36,364 bases of DNA from Actinomadura darangshiensis (GCF_004349235.1 NZ_SMKY01000064.1:1-36364), one strand, 5' to 3'; shown: positions 7,380-15,041, numbered from the stretch's first letter. Numbers and translations are program-made. The notes: generated by a model from the letters alone, not told the origin.

Positions 7380-8624
7380 TCACTTTTGGAGGGGCTTGCC
7401 TTCGGTTTCCCGGTAGTGCAGGGCCAGCGCCAGGTTGCTGCCCTTGACCATCTGGGTGCCGAAGACGCGGACGGCGGCATGATACTTGTCGGCAATCTTC
7501 TTGCCGTCCGGGCGCTGGACCCACGTCATGATGACGTAGTGGCCGCGCGCCTGCGAGGTGCCCAGTGCCTCGCCCTTGCCGTTGGTCTTGGAGACGCCCT
7601 TGCCGGGCAGCGCGACCAGGAACGCGTCCTTGCCGGCGGCGGCCTTGACGGCCGTCTTGGCCGCGGCCTCGCTCTCCAGGTTGAACACGCCGACCGTCCC
7701 GATGAGGGAGCCGTTGGTCAGCGCGTAGGTGGCGCGGAGCGCCTGCGTGCAGCCGCCCTTCTTGAGGGTCTTCTCCAGGGTCTTGCCGCCGACGACGCCG
7801 GTGCAGCCCTTCTTGGCGCTGGCGGCCGTCCGCACGTACTTGTACTTGCCCACCTTGAACTTCCCGTTGCCGTAGACCTCCTTGAGGGTCAGCGGCGCGG
7901 GGTCGGTGGTGCGGCTCTGCAGCTTCACCGGCGCGAGGACGGGCTTCGTCGGGCTGGGGGTCGGCTTGGCCTGCGGGGACGCGGCCTCGGAGGACGGCGT
8001 CTTCGGCTCGTCGTCGCCCTTCAGCATCGACGACAGCCCGACGCCGCCGCCGATGAGGAGGATCCCGGCCACCGCCGCGCCACCGATGATCAGCGGCAGG
8101 TTGCGGCGCTTCTCGGGCGGGTCCTGCGGGCCTTGCGGGCCCGGCGGGCCGGGTGGCATGCCCTCGTAGGAGCCGTAGGGGTCCGCGCCGGCGGCGTTGC
8201 CGGCGACGGGCTCGTCGCCCCACGCGGGCGGCTGGCCGGGGAACGCGGCGGTCTGGTCGCCCGGCCCGCCGGGCTGCCCGCCGCCGAACGCCTCATTGCC
8301 GAACGACTCTCGGCCCGGCGGCTCCTGCCCGAAGGGCTCCTGGCCGAACTGGTCCTGCCCGAACTGGTCTTGGCCGAAGGGCTCCTGCCCGTACGGCCCT
8401 TGCCCGAACGGCTCCTGCCCCGGGGGCTCCTGCGCGAACGGCTCCTGGCCGAACGGCTCTTGCCCGTACGGCATGCCGCCGGGTCCCTCGTCGCGCGGTG
8501 CGAAGGGGGACTCGTCGTTGTCGTGGCCGTACGGCGGCGCTTCGGCTCCGGGTCCGTACGGCGCGTGCGGCGACTGCCGCGGAGGCCAGTCGCCGGGTTT
8601 GCCTTGATCGCCCGGATAACCCAT
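7380..8624 (-). CDS. membrane-anchored protein with GQEPF pentapeptide repeats
   Basis: 414 residues, function unknown. Residues 1-170 are Pro/Gly/Gln-rich and include about twelve 5-residue units (FGQEP, FGQDQ, PGQEP) at 53-112. Residues 172-197 (KRRN then a hydrophobic helix) are a single transmembrane segment, and a Ser/Pro/Thr linker follows. The extracellular domain (about 240-414) has Cys274 and Cys292, which may form a disulphide, and ends in a basic segment. It shares CxxxLRATY and RGxYV...VQxxxGKK with the 522-residue protein downstream, which supports duplication. The tail resembles cytoplasmic Pro/Gln-rich tails of actinobacterial membrane proteins generally; no partner is evident. 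Confidence 0.82.
   Translation of the reverse strand: MGYPGDQGKPGDWPPRQSPHAPYGPGAEAPPYGHDNDESPFAPRDEGPGGMPYGQEPFGQEPFAQEPPGQEPFGQGPYGQEPFGQDQFGQDQFGQEPFGQEPPGRESFGNEAFGGGQPGGPGDQTAAFPGQPPAWGDEPVAGNAAGADPYGSYEGMPPGPPGPQGPQDPPEKRRNLPLIIGGAAVAGILLIGGGVGLSSMLKGDDEPKTPSSEAASPQAKPTPSPTKPVLAPVKLQSRTTDPAPLTLKEVYGNGKFKVGKYKYVRTAASAKKGCTGVVGGKTLEKTLKKGGCTQALRATYALTNGSLIGTVGVFNLESEAAAKTAVKAAAGKDAFLVALPGKGVSKTNGKGEALGTSQARGHYVIMTWVQRPDGKKIADKYHAAVRVFGTQMVKGSNLALALHYRETEGKPLQK
8289..8468 (-). repeat. 15-bp coding tandem repeats (about 12 units)
   Basis: Degenerate 15-bp units encode (F/Y/P)GQ(E/D)(P/Q) in the N-terminal tail of the 414-residue membrane protein, residues 53-112. The units differ mainly by single-base changes, so slippage or unequal crossing-over could alter copy number between strains. 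Confidence 0.85.
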
Positions 8625-8744
8625 GGGTTGGACCTTACCGTTCCTCGTTCAGGGCTCTGGACCTTCGAGACACCCACCATGACATGGGGGCGAACCGGAC
8701 GCCGGTGATTTGCCGAAGGTCGCTGTCCCGGCCGAGGGGCCCGG

Positions 8745-9797
8745 TCACTTCCAGCCGAAGTCCTGCGTCCACAGTGGGCCACCGGATCCGGACGCCCGCC
8801 CGACACCGATGGCGCGCAGCCCGCAGTTGAGGATGTTGGCCCGGTGACCTGGGCTGTTCATCCAGCCCTTCACGACGGCCGCGGCGGTCGGGTAGCCCTT
8901 GGCGATGTTCTCGGCGCCGGGGCTGCTGTAGCCGGCGTCCTCCATCCGCTTCCACGGGCTGTCGCCGTTGCGGGACGTGTGGTCGAAGTAGTCGTTGGCC
9001 GCCATGTCCGCGGAGTGCTTGCGGGCCGCGACGACGAGCCGTGCGTCGGTGCGCAGCGCCTTGCACCCGTGCTTGGCGCGCTCGGTGTTGGTGAGCGACA
9101 CGACGGCCGCCTCGGTGCTGGACGATCCGCCGGAGCCGCCGCCCGAGGTGCCGCCCCCGCCCGAGGACGGCGGCTCGGCCGGTTCGGACCGCTCGCCGGA
9201 CTTGGACGGCCCGGCCGCGGTGCTCTTGCGCGGGTGGATCGGCTTCAGCGGCGGCGTCTGCTCCGCCGTGCTCGGCGCGGCCGAGGCGCTGGGCGTGCCC
9301 GCACCGCCCTCCGTGCCCGTCCCGGGCTCCGAACCCGTCCCGGTCGGCAGGTCGCTCTGCGGCCCCTGGAGCACGGGCGAGGCGCCCCGCTCCGGCCCGG
9401 ACGCGGACGTCTTCTCCGGCCGCAGCTCCGGCAGGACCAGCCGGTCGATCGCGACGCCGAGCCCGATGGCGAGGCCGGACGCGGCGACGACCGCCATGAT
9501 CCCGGTCGCGCCCTTGCCCCGGGACTTCTTGCCTTCCGGCGGACGCCCGTGCCGCGCCCCGTCGCCGCCGGAGCGGCGTCCCCCGGGAGGGGCGCCGGGG
9601 CGGGTACGCCGCGGGCCGCTGGCGACGAGCTCGTCACGGTAGGCGGGCTCGTCACGGGAAGAAGGCGCGCCACCGCGCGGGGCGGCGTCGCGTGGCGCGG
9701 AGCCGCGCTGCCCGGCGGGGCCGGGCCTGCGGCGTCCGGCTGGATCACCTGGTCTGCGGGGAGTGGTCAGCGGAGGCTCCCGGGTGCGGGCCGGCAT
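8745..9797 (-). CDS. membrane-anchored CAP/SCP domain protein
   Basis: 350 residues. Residues 1-95 are a basic, disordered cytoplasmic segment. Residues 99-117 are a transmembrane helix. Residues 125-230 are a Pro/Ser/Gly linker that could cross the cell wall. Residues 231-350 are a CAP (CRISP/antigen 5/PR-1) domain with the bacterial signature: NTERAKHGCKALRTD, HSADMAANDYFDHTSRNGDSP, GAENIAKGY and WMNSPGHRANIL. The likely metal/cavity residues are His261, His273, Glu296 and His318. Cys245 and Cys325 may form a disulphide. Bacterial CAP proteins have been linked to wall or lipid binding, but no specific role can be given. It is first in a minus-strand run with the two paralogous membrane proteins (120 bp gap). 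Confidence 0.85.
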   Translation of the reverse strand: MPARTREPPLTTPRRPGDPAGRRRPGPAGQRGSAPRDAAPRGGAPSSRDEPAYRDELVASGPRRTRPGAPPGGRRSGGDGARHGRPPEGKKSRGKGATGIMAVVAASGLAIGLGVAIDRLVLPELRPEKTSASGPERGASPVLQGPQSDLPTGTGSEPGTGTEGGAGTPSASAAPSTAEQTPPLKPIHPRKSTAAGPSKSGERSEPAEPPSSGGGGTSGGGSGGSSSTEAAVVSLTNTERAKHGCKALRTDARLVVAARKHSADMAANDYFDHTSRNGDSPWKRMEDAGYSSPGAENIAKGYPTAAAVVKGWMNSPGHRANILNCGLRAIGVGRASGSGGPLWTQDFGWK

Positions 9798-10256
9798 GAG
9801 CCGGCGTGGGCCGGTCGCCCGGCACCATATCCCGATATGAACCCCCGGTTACGAAGATCGGCCGATAAAGATCAAAACCGCTACATTCCGTGATCAATAG
9901 GCCGCCGACCGTTCGCCATGTACGGCGAATGGCGAGATGGGGGATAATGGGCGGCGCGGCCGAGGGCGTCGTGGCGGCTCGTTTTGACCCGTACGCGCGC
10001 GGCCGAGTATCCTGCGTGTTTGTTGTGTGCGTTGACGCGTGCCCGGGTGGCAGGCGGGAGCGACGCGACGACGTGCCGGTGTCCCTTGAGTACGCGCCCC
10101 TCGCGGCGTCGTGCGGGGCCCGGCCTCCCGGAGCGCCGGGTCGGATGATCCTCTGATCGGCGCGAGCAGGATTCCGCTGCCAGGCGACGCCCGCCCGCGA
10201 GGGTGGGCGGAGGATCGAAACCGCTGAGAGTCGACGAGAAACGAAGGCTTACGACC
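9798..10256. promoter_or_regulatory. divergent regulatory region between CAP gene and rplM
   Basis: 459 bp without a convincing gene. On the CAP side it is AT-richer and holds short palindromes: CATATC-CC-GATATG (9826-9839), ATCGGCCGAT (9857-9866), and TTCGCC-N6-GGCGAA (9912-9929). On the rplM side a sigma70-like promoter lies at 9984-10013 and the rest is a leader of about 240 nt. Near its end GCCCGCCC and GGTGGGCGG (about 10189-10210) can pair. A short open frame crossing the region has no ribosome binding site or homology and I treat it as chance. Confidence 0.6.
9984..10013 (+). promoter_or_regulatory. rplM-rpsI promoter
   Basis: TTGACC (9984-9989), an 18-bp spacer, and TATCCT (10008-10013) match the principal-sigma consensus of actinomycetes well. 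Transcription from about 10020 would give a 5' leader of about 237 nt before rplM. Confidence 0.6.
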
Positions 10257-10709
10257 GTGCGCACGTACACCCCTAAGCCCGCTGACGTCCAGCGTCAGTG
10301 GTACGTCATCGACGCGACCGATGTCGTGCTGGGCCGTCTCGCCAGTCAGGTCGCGCAGCTGCTCCGGGGTAAGCACAAGCCGATCTACGCTCCGCACCTG
10401 GACACCGGTGACTTCGTCGTCATCGTGAACGCCGACAAGGTGGCGCTGTCCGGCAACAAGGCGGAGCGCAAGAAGGCCTACCGGCACTCGGGGTACCCGG
10501 GCGGACTCCGCTCGATCACCTACACCGAGCTGCTGGCCAAGCACCCCGAGCGGGCCGTCGAGAAGGCGATCAAGGGCATGCTGCCCAAGACCTCCCTCGG
10601 CCGGAAGATGTTCGGCAAGGTGAAGGTCTACGCCGGACCCGACCACCCGCACCAGGCGCAGAAGCCGGTCCCGTTCGAGATCACCCAGATCAGCCAGACC
10701 GGCGAGTGA
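10257..10709 (+). CDS. rplM: 50S ribosomal protein L13 (uL13)
   Basis: 150 residues from GTG 10257, with GAAGG 9 bases upstream (10243-10247). The start is set by the conserved MRTYTPKPADVQRQWYVIDA; an upstream in-frame ATG at 10203 would add a non-conserved leader. uL13 is an early-assembly 50S protein. Family motifs present are DVVLGRLASQVAQLLRGKHK, GNKAERKKAYRHSGYPGG and KGMLPKTSLGRKMF. It is followed by rpsI 97 bp downstream, the universal L13-S9 pair. Confidence 0.97.
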   Translation: MRTYTPKPADVQRQWYVIDATDVVLGRLASQVAQLLRGKHKPIYAPHLDTGDFVVIVNADKVALSGNKAERKKAYRHSGYPGGLRSITYTELLAKHPERAVEKAIKGMLPKTSLGRKMFGKVKVYAGPDHPHQAQKPVPFEITQISQTGE

Positions 10710-10806
10710 CGCCGCGCACGATCCACTCGTGCGCACCTGAGACAGAGGCCGCCGGGGCACCCGTTGGACGGGCCAGCCGCCCTGGCCAGAACACCCGAGG
10801 AGAACC

Positions 10807-11322
10807 GTGGACGACACCGAGACCACCGGCGCCGAGCAGGCCGCCGAGACCGAGTCGTACGAGGACGCGCCGTCCGAGTACAGCACCGAGACCCCCGAGG
10901 CCGCCGGCGAGAGCTTCCTCGGCCAGCCGGTCGCGACCGGCCCCGCGGCCGGCACCGGCCGCCGCAAGCAGGCCATCGCGCGGGTCCGCATCGTCCCCGG
11001 CACCGGCCAGTGGAAGATCAACGGCCGCACCCTGGACCAGTACTTCCCGAACAAGGTGCACCAGCAGATCGTGAACGAGCCGTTCGTGCTGCTGAGCCTG
11101 GAGGGGCAGTTCGACGTGCTCGCGCGCGTCAACGGCGGCGGCACCACCGGCCAGGCCGGTGCGCTGCGCCTCGGCATCTCCCGTGCGCTGCAGTTCGCGA
11201 ACATCGAGCACCGCCCGGCGCTGAAGAAGGCCGGCTTCCTCACCCGCGACGCGCGGGTGCCGGAGCGCAAGAAGGCCGGCCTCAAGAAGGCCCGCAAGGC
11301 TCCGCAGTACAGCAAGCGTTGA
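10807..11322 (+). CDS. rpsI: 30S ribosomal protein S9 (uS9) with acidic N-terminal extension
   Basis: 171 residues from GTG 10807. The S9 core begins at about residue 50 (GTGRRKQAIARV) and runs to the invariant C-terminal SKR that reaches the P-site tRNA; RVNGGGTTGQAGALRLGISR and KKARKAPQYSKR are diagnostic. The first 48 residues are acidic and Thr/Ala-rich, an extension seen in actinobacterial S9. AGGAGAACC precedes the start. Confidence 0.97.
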   Translation: MDDTETTGAEQAAETESYEDAPSEYSTETPEAAGESFLGQPVATGPAAGTGRRKQAIARVRIVPGTGQWKINGRTLDQYFPNKVHQQIVNEPFVLLSLEGQFDVLARVNGGGTTGQAGALRLGISRALQFANIEHRPALKKAGFLTRDARVPERKKAGLKKARKAPQYSKR

Positions 11323-11362
11323 TCGACGGCACGAGCCGTCGCACCCCGTGGACTTCTCCGCG

Positions 11363-11382
11363 GCCGGCCCTCCATGGCCGGC
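11363..11382 (+). terminator. hairpin between rpsI and glmM
   Basis: GCCGGCC (11363-11369) pairs with GGCCGGC (11376-11382) over a 6-nt loop, in the 122-bp rpsI-glmM gap. There is no U-tract, so it is a weak terminator or attenuator at most. Confidence 0.4.
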
Positions 11383-11444
11383 GCACCGGGTGCGGCGGCT
11401 CGTCCGCTTTTCCGGGGTTGCCCTCTGCGATCGGGAGTTGAACT

Positions 11445-12788
11445 GTGGCTCGTCTGTTCGGGACCGACGGCGTGCGCGGGCTCGCCAACCGCGACCTCAC
11501 CGCCCCGCTCGCCATGGACCTGTCCGTCGCGGCGGCGCGGGTGCTGGGCGAGCAGGGCGCGTTCAAGGGGCACCGGCCGGTCGCGGTGGTCGGCCGCGAC
11601 CCGCGCGCCTCGGGCGAGTTCCTGGAGGCGGCCGTCGTGGCCGGCCTCGCCAGTTCCGGGGTGGACGTGCTGCGCCTCGGCGTCCTGCCGACGCCCGCGG
11701 TCGCGCACCTGACGCACGCGCTGGACGCCGACCTCGGCGTGATGCTGTCGGCGTCGCACAACCCGGCCCCCGACAACGGCATCAAGTTCTTCGACCGCAG
11801 CGGCTACAAGCTGCCCGACGAGATCGAGGACCGGATCGAGGCGCGGCTCGGTGAGGTCTGGGAGCCGCCGACCGGTTCCGGGGTCGGCCGCGTCCGGGAG
11901 GCGCACGGCGCCGTCGAGCAGTACGTGGCGCACCTGCTGACCACGGTCCCGGTGTCGCTGGACGGCCTGCGCGTCGTCGTCGACTGCGCGAACGGCGCGT
12001 CCTGCGACGTGGCCCCGGAGGCGCTGCGCCGCGCCGGCGCCGAGGTCTTCACGATCGGGACGGCCCCCGACGGGCTGAACATCAACTCCGGCTGCGGCTC
12101 CACCCATCTGGAGGCGCTGCAGAAGGCCGTCCACGAGCACGGCGCGGACGTGGGCATCGCGAACGACGGTGACGCCGACCGCTGCCTGGCCGTGACCGCG
12201 TCCGGCGAGATCGTGGACGGCGACCAGATCATGGCGATCCTGGCCGTCGACCTGCGCGAGTCGGGCGTCCTCGCCGCCGACACCGTCGTCGCGACCGTGA
12301 TGTCGAACCTGGGCTTCAAGCTCGCGATGCGGGAGGCCGGGATCACCGTGGTGGAGACCGCGGTCGGAGACCGGTACGTTCTGGAGGCGATGAAGGAGGG
12401 CGGGTTCGGGTTCGGCGGCGAGCAGTCCGGCCACGTCATCATGCTGGACCACGCCACCACCGGCGACGGCGTCCTCACCGGGCTGCACCTGCTCGCCGCG
12501 ATGGTCCGCACGGGCCGTCCGCTGGACGAGCTGACCAAGGTGATGACGCGGCTGCCGCAGGTCCTCATCAACGTGAAGGACGTCGACAAGGCGCGCGCCA
12601 AGACGTCCCCGGAGCTGGCCGAGGCCGTCGCCGCCGCCGAGGCGGATCTGGGCGACACCGGCCGCGTCCTGATCCGCCCGAGCGGCACCGAGCCGATGGT
12701 CCGCGTGATGGTCGAGGCGGCCTCCGAGGCGCAGGCCCAGTCGGTCGCCGAACACCTCGCCGGCGTGGTGAAGACGACGCTGGGCTAG
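11445..12788 (+). CDS. glmM: phosphoglucosamine mutase
   Basis: 447 residues, the usual size. It converts glucosamine-6-phosphate to glucosamine-1-phosphate for UDP-GlcNAc and peptidoglycan. The active-site phosphoserine is Ser104 (LSASHNPAPDNG). The Mg2+ loop is DGDADR (241-246). The sugar-binding GGEQSGH (324-330) and the phosphate-binding RPSGTEP (411-417) are intact. The start is GTG 11445 (MARLFGTDGVRG), with GGGAG 8-12 bases upstream. It follows rplM-rpsI, as in other actinobacteria. Its product depends on GlmS, encoded at 29897 in the same window. Its TAG stop overlaps the stop of a convergent gene. Confidence 0.97.
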   Translation: MARLFGTDGVRGLANRDLTAPLAMDLSVAAARVLGEQGAFKGHRPVAVVGRDPRASGEFLEAAVVAGLASSGVDVLRLGVLPTPAVAHLTHALDADLGVMLSASHNPAPDNGIKFFDRSGYKLPDEIEDRIEARLGEVWEPPTGSGVGRVREAHGAVEQYVAHLLTTVPVSLDGLRVVVDCANGASCDVAPEALRRAGAEVFTIGTAPDGLNINSGCGSTHLEALQKAVHEHGADVGIANDGDADRCLAVTASGEIVDGDQIMAILAVDLRESGVLAADTVVATVMSNLGFKLAMREAGITVVETAVGDRYVLEAMKEGGFGFGGEQSGHVIMLDHATTGDGVLTGLHLLAAMVRTGRPLDELTKVMTRLPQVLINVKDVDKARAKTSPELAEAVAAAEADLGDTGRVLIRPSGTEPMVRVMVEAASEAQAQSVAEHLAGVVKTTLG

Positions 12789-13087
12789 CGTTCGTCGATC
12801 TCCAGTTTCCCCACCTTGAGGTGCTTGATCTCCACGATCCCCGCCTCAAGGTGGCCGACGACGGCCCGCTTGACGACGAGCTTGCCGATGGCGACCGCGC
12901 CCACGGCCAGGGCGCCGACCGCCATCGCCCCGACCGCCAGCGAGCCGAGCCCGTTGGCCGGCCGCAGCGTCAGCCCGGTCGCCGACGCCCCGGTCACCTC
13001 GGCTCCGGTGGCCCGAGCCCCCACGCTCCGCTTGGTCCGCACCCGCGCCTGCTCGTCCGCGCCCTCGTTGCCGTTCGCTTCGCTCAT
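12785..13087 (-). CDS. small protein with VGALAVG-type beta repeats
   Basis: 100 residues from ATG 13087 (AGGGTG upstream). An upstream GTG would lengthen it by 22 residues into the long hairpin, which is unlikely. The N-terminus is polar. From about residue 48 it repeats a 5-residue pattern (SLAVG-AMAVG-ALAVG-AVAIG), then changes to GHLEAGIVEIKHLKVGKLEID, like a right-handed beta-solenoid or pentapeptide-like stack. No signal peptide is seen. Function unknown. Its TAG stop (12787-12785) overlaps the glmM stop in the sequence CTAG, so the genes converge with a 4-bp overlap. Its 5' end carries the 12-mer GAGCGAAGCGAA, found also at 16913. Confidence 0.7.
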   Translation of the reverse strand: MSEANGNEGADEQARVRTKRSVGARATGAEVTGASATGLTLRPANGLGSLAVGAMAVGALAVGAVAIGKLVVKRAVVGHLEAGIVEIKHLKVGKLEIDER

Positions 13088-13106
13088 GAAGAGCACCCTA
13101 CGACCC

Positions 13107-13168
13107 GTTGACTTGCGGTGTGTCGTTGTTATGCGGCCGCTCATGACAACCACGCGCCGCGAGTCAAC
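13107..13168. other. 62-nt long imperfect inverted repeat (27-bp stem)
   Basis: The arms 13107-13133 and 13142-13168 are 27 nt each with an 8-nt loop (CGGCCGCT). As plus-strand RNA, 26 of 27 positions pair (22 Watson-Crick, 4 G-U) with one C-C mismatch. As minus-strand RNA the same four sites become A-C, so only 22 pair. It includes the TGA stop of the HNH gene (13164-13166) and lies 19 bp upstream of the small repeat-protein gene. It is either a terminator for plus-strand transcripts leaving glmM or a mobile palindrome remnant. Confidence 0.6.
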
Positions 13169-13886
13169 AGCGGGTGAGGAAGGTTTGGAGGGCGTCGTGG
13201 TCGGCGCGGGTCGTCGGGAGGGAGTACTTCTTGGCCACGGCCACGTACTTGATGGCGTAGGCGCACTGGAAGGGCTTCTGGGGCTTCCACTCGCCGGGGC
13301 CCGAGTCGCTCTTCTGCCGGTTGGGCACGCCCCAGACGGCGAGCAGGTTGCCGTGGTCGTTGGCGAACGTCTCGCGCCGGTCCTCGCTCCAGCGGGACGC
13401 GCCCATCCGCCAGGCGAGGGCGAGCGGGTAGACGTGGTCGATCTGCACCTCGGAGGCGTCCTTCTTGGCGAAGGTGATCTTCTTGCCGCTGTAGGGGTCG
13501 TCCAGCCGGCCCGCCATGACGACGCAGTCGCCCTTCTTCTCGACCTTCGTGAGGTCCCGGTCGAGGACGTCGTTGCGCTGGTCGCAGCCGTTGTGGTCGG
13601 TGTCCTTCCAGCGCGTCCCGAACTTGCCGCGCTCGTAGCCGCCGCCGTCGCCCTCGGACGCGATGCGCAGGCCGGACAGGTCCTTGCGTGCGCGGGCCTG
13701 GTCGCCGGAGGCGGGCTTGTGGCCGCCAGAGGCGGGCTTGCCGCTCCCGGCGGACGGGGACGAGCCGGGCTCGGTGACGCTCACCTTGCCTTCGCAGCCC
13801 GCCGCCGCCAGCGGGACGGCGATCATGAGGGCGGCCACGGCCGTCCGCATGGCCGGCCGCGGGGCCGTCCGGGGGGCGTGTGACAT
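13164..13886 (-). CDS. secreted HNH (DUF1524) nuclease, probable lipoprotein
   Basis: 240 residues. The N-terminus has Arg residues, a hydrophobic stretch and AAAGC ending at Cys31, a plausible but imperfect lipobox. Residues 32-65 are a Ser/Gly/Pro linker. Residues 90-240 match the secreted GmrSD/DUF1524-type HNH family of actinomycetes: RWKDTDHNGCDQRNDVLDRD (92-111), the HNH core IDHVYPLALAWRMGA with His151, Asn180 in ANDHGNLLAV, and PNRQKSD. Four Cys (101, 121, 208, 240) suit an extracellular fold. It probably cleaves extracellular DNA. ATG 13886 has GTGAAGG very close upstream and a better AGGA 15 bases away; ATG 13853 is an alternative start. Confidence 0.8.
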   Translation of the reverse strand: MSHAPRTAPRPAMRTAVAALMIAVPLAAAGCEGKVSVTEPGSSPSAGSGKPASGGHKPASGDQARARKDLSGLRIASEGDGGGYERGKFGTRWKDTDHNGCDQRNDVLDRDLTKVEKKGDCVVMAGRLDDPYSGKKITFAKKDASEVQIDHVYPLALAWRMGASRWSEDRRETFANDHGNLLAVWGVPNRQKSDSGPGEWKPQKPFQCAYAIKYVAVAKKYSLPTTRADHDALQTFLTRC

Positions 13887-13912
13887 GCCTTCACCGTCCT
13901 GGGGGTTTTCTG

Positions 13913-13918
13913 TTTATA
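13913..13918 (-). promoter_or_regulatory. -10 box of the HNH gene promoter (TATAAA)
   Basis: On the minus strand TATAAA lies 27 bp before the HNH start, in an AT-rich patch (13911-13950) unusual for this window. The best -35 at 17-bp spacing is TTATTT, which is weak. The patch may also serve the divergent DUF389 gene at 14007. Confidence 0.4.
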
Positions 13919-14006
13919 TTTGCCACTTCGCAGGTAAATAACCGATCAAACCGTATGGCCTGGCGTCCCCGCCACACCGCCCCGCCGTTTACGGCACGAT
14001 TGGCCC

Positions 14007-14963
14007 GTGCTGCATCTCAGAGCGATCGTCCCGGCGGACCGGACGGACGCGTCCTGCAAGGCGCTGGCCGAATGCGCCGGGGCGACCAACGTCGTCGTCA
14101 TCGAGGGCGCGGCCCGCGTCCCGCCCGGCGACCTCGTGACCGCCGACGTCGCCCGCGAGTCCGCGAACGAGGTCCTGGACGCGCTGCGCGCGCTCCACGT
14201 CGACCGGGACGGCTCCATCGCCCTCGACAAGGTCGACCTGACGCTGTCGGAGCGCGCCGAGCTGGCCATGGAGCGGGCGCCCGGCCACGGCGACGACGCC
14301 GTCGTCTGGGAGGAGCTCGACCGGCAGGTCAGCGAGGGAACCGCGCTCACCTGGTCGTTCGTCGCGTTCCTGGCGCTGGCCACGCAGCTCGCCGGGATCG
14401 CCGCGCTGATCGACTCGCCGGTGCTGGTGGTCGGCGCGATGGTCCTCGGGCCGGAGTTCGGCGCGATCGCGGCGATCTGCTACGGGCTCGTCCGGGGGCA
14501 GCCGCGCCGGATCGTGGACGCGCTGCGCGCGCTGCTGGTCGGGTTCGCCGTCGCGATCGTGATCACCTATGTGTGCGCGCTGGTCAGCCGCTGGATCGGG
14601 GTGATCGAGCTGGACCGGCTGCCCGACGACCGGCCGCTCACCGCGTTCATCTACAGCCCGGACCGCTGGTCGTTCATCGTCGCGCTGCTCGCCGGCGGCG
14701 CCGGGGTGCTGTCGCTCACCGCGGGCAAGTCGTCGGCGCTGGTCGGCGTCTTCATCTCCGTCACCACGGTGCCCGCCGCCGGGAACCTCGCGGTCGCGAT
14801 GGCGCTGCGGCACACCAGCGAGATCACCGGCTCGCTGCTCCAGCTCGCCGTCAACTTCGCCGGGATGGTCATCGCCGGGGCGCTGACGCTGCTCGTCCAG
14901 CGGTACCTGTGGGCGGCGGTCCTGCGGCAGCGGGGCAGAAGGTCGGCCGTTCGGGGAACTTAG
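14007..14963 (+). CDS. DUF389 family membrane protein
   Basis: 318 residues from GTG 14007. Residues 1-105 are a soluble domain starting MLHLRAIVPADRTD. Residues 113-315 hold about six membrane helices, including the family hallmark VVGAMVLGPEFGAIAAICYG (141-160) and SLTAGKSSALVGVFISVTT. DUF389 proteins (related to TIGR00341/00271) are widespread membrane proteins without an assigned substrate. No clear Shine-Dalgarno precedes the GTG, so it may be leaderless. It is divergent from the HNH gene and 85 bp before the ABC cassette, which has its own promoter. Confidence 0.85.
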   Translation: MLHLRAIVPADRTDASCKALAECAGATNVVVIEGAARVPPGDLVTADVARESANEVLDALRALHVDRDGSIALDKVDLTLSERAELAMERAPGHGDDAVVWEELDRQVSEGTALTWSFVAFLALATQLAGIAALIDSPVLVVGAMVLGPEFGAIAAICYGLVRGQPRRIVDALRALLVGFAVAIVITYVCALVSRWIGVIELDRLPDDRPLTAFIYSPDRWSFIVALLAGGAGVLSLTAGKSSALVGVFISVTTVPAAGNLAVAMALRHTSEITGSLLQLAVNFAGMVIAGALTLLVQRYLWAAVLRQRGRRSAVRGT

Positions 14964-15035
14964 GTCGATCCAGGATCGGACCAAAGGCCACCCCTCATCG
15001 CCCTTTAGGGTGACGTGACGCACGGCGCCAGCCGC

Positions 15036-15041
15036 TAGGTT
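15036..15041 (+). promoter_or_regulatory. -10 box (TAGGTT), probable leaderless start of ABC operon
   Basis: TAGGTT ends 7 bp before ATG 15049, the spacing of leaderless actinobacterial transcripts in which the ATG is the +1. No Shine-Dalgarno is present, which agrees. A GTGACG-rich stretch (15010-15020) may act as the -35 region, at imperfect spacing. Upstream, GGTCGATCC-A-GGATCGGACC (about 14962-14981) forms a small hairpin after the DUF389 gene. Confidence 0.45.

Noticed and set aside
5967..8708. A 913-codon plus-strand frame across the two membrane-protein genes
   Set aside because: Arg/Gly/Leu-rich shadow with no ribosome binding site or domain; the minus-strand proteins have clear architecture and paralogy.
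9890..10156. 88-codon plus-strand ORF before rplM
   Set aside because: No ribosome binding site or recognisable protein; it overlaps the rplM promoter and leader.
9894..12755. A 953-codon open frame on the minus strand across rplM, rpsI and glmM
   Set aside because: It runs opposite to three certain genes; its His/Arg/Asp-rich composition is the usual shadow of GC-rich codon bias.
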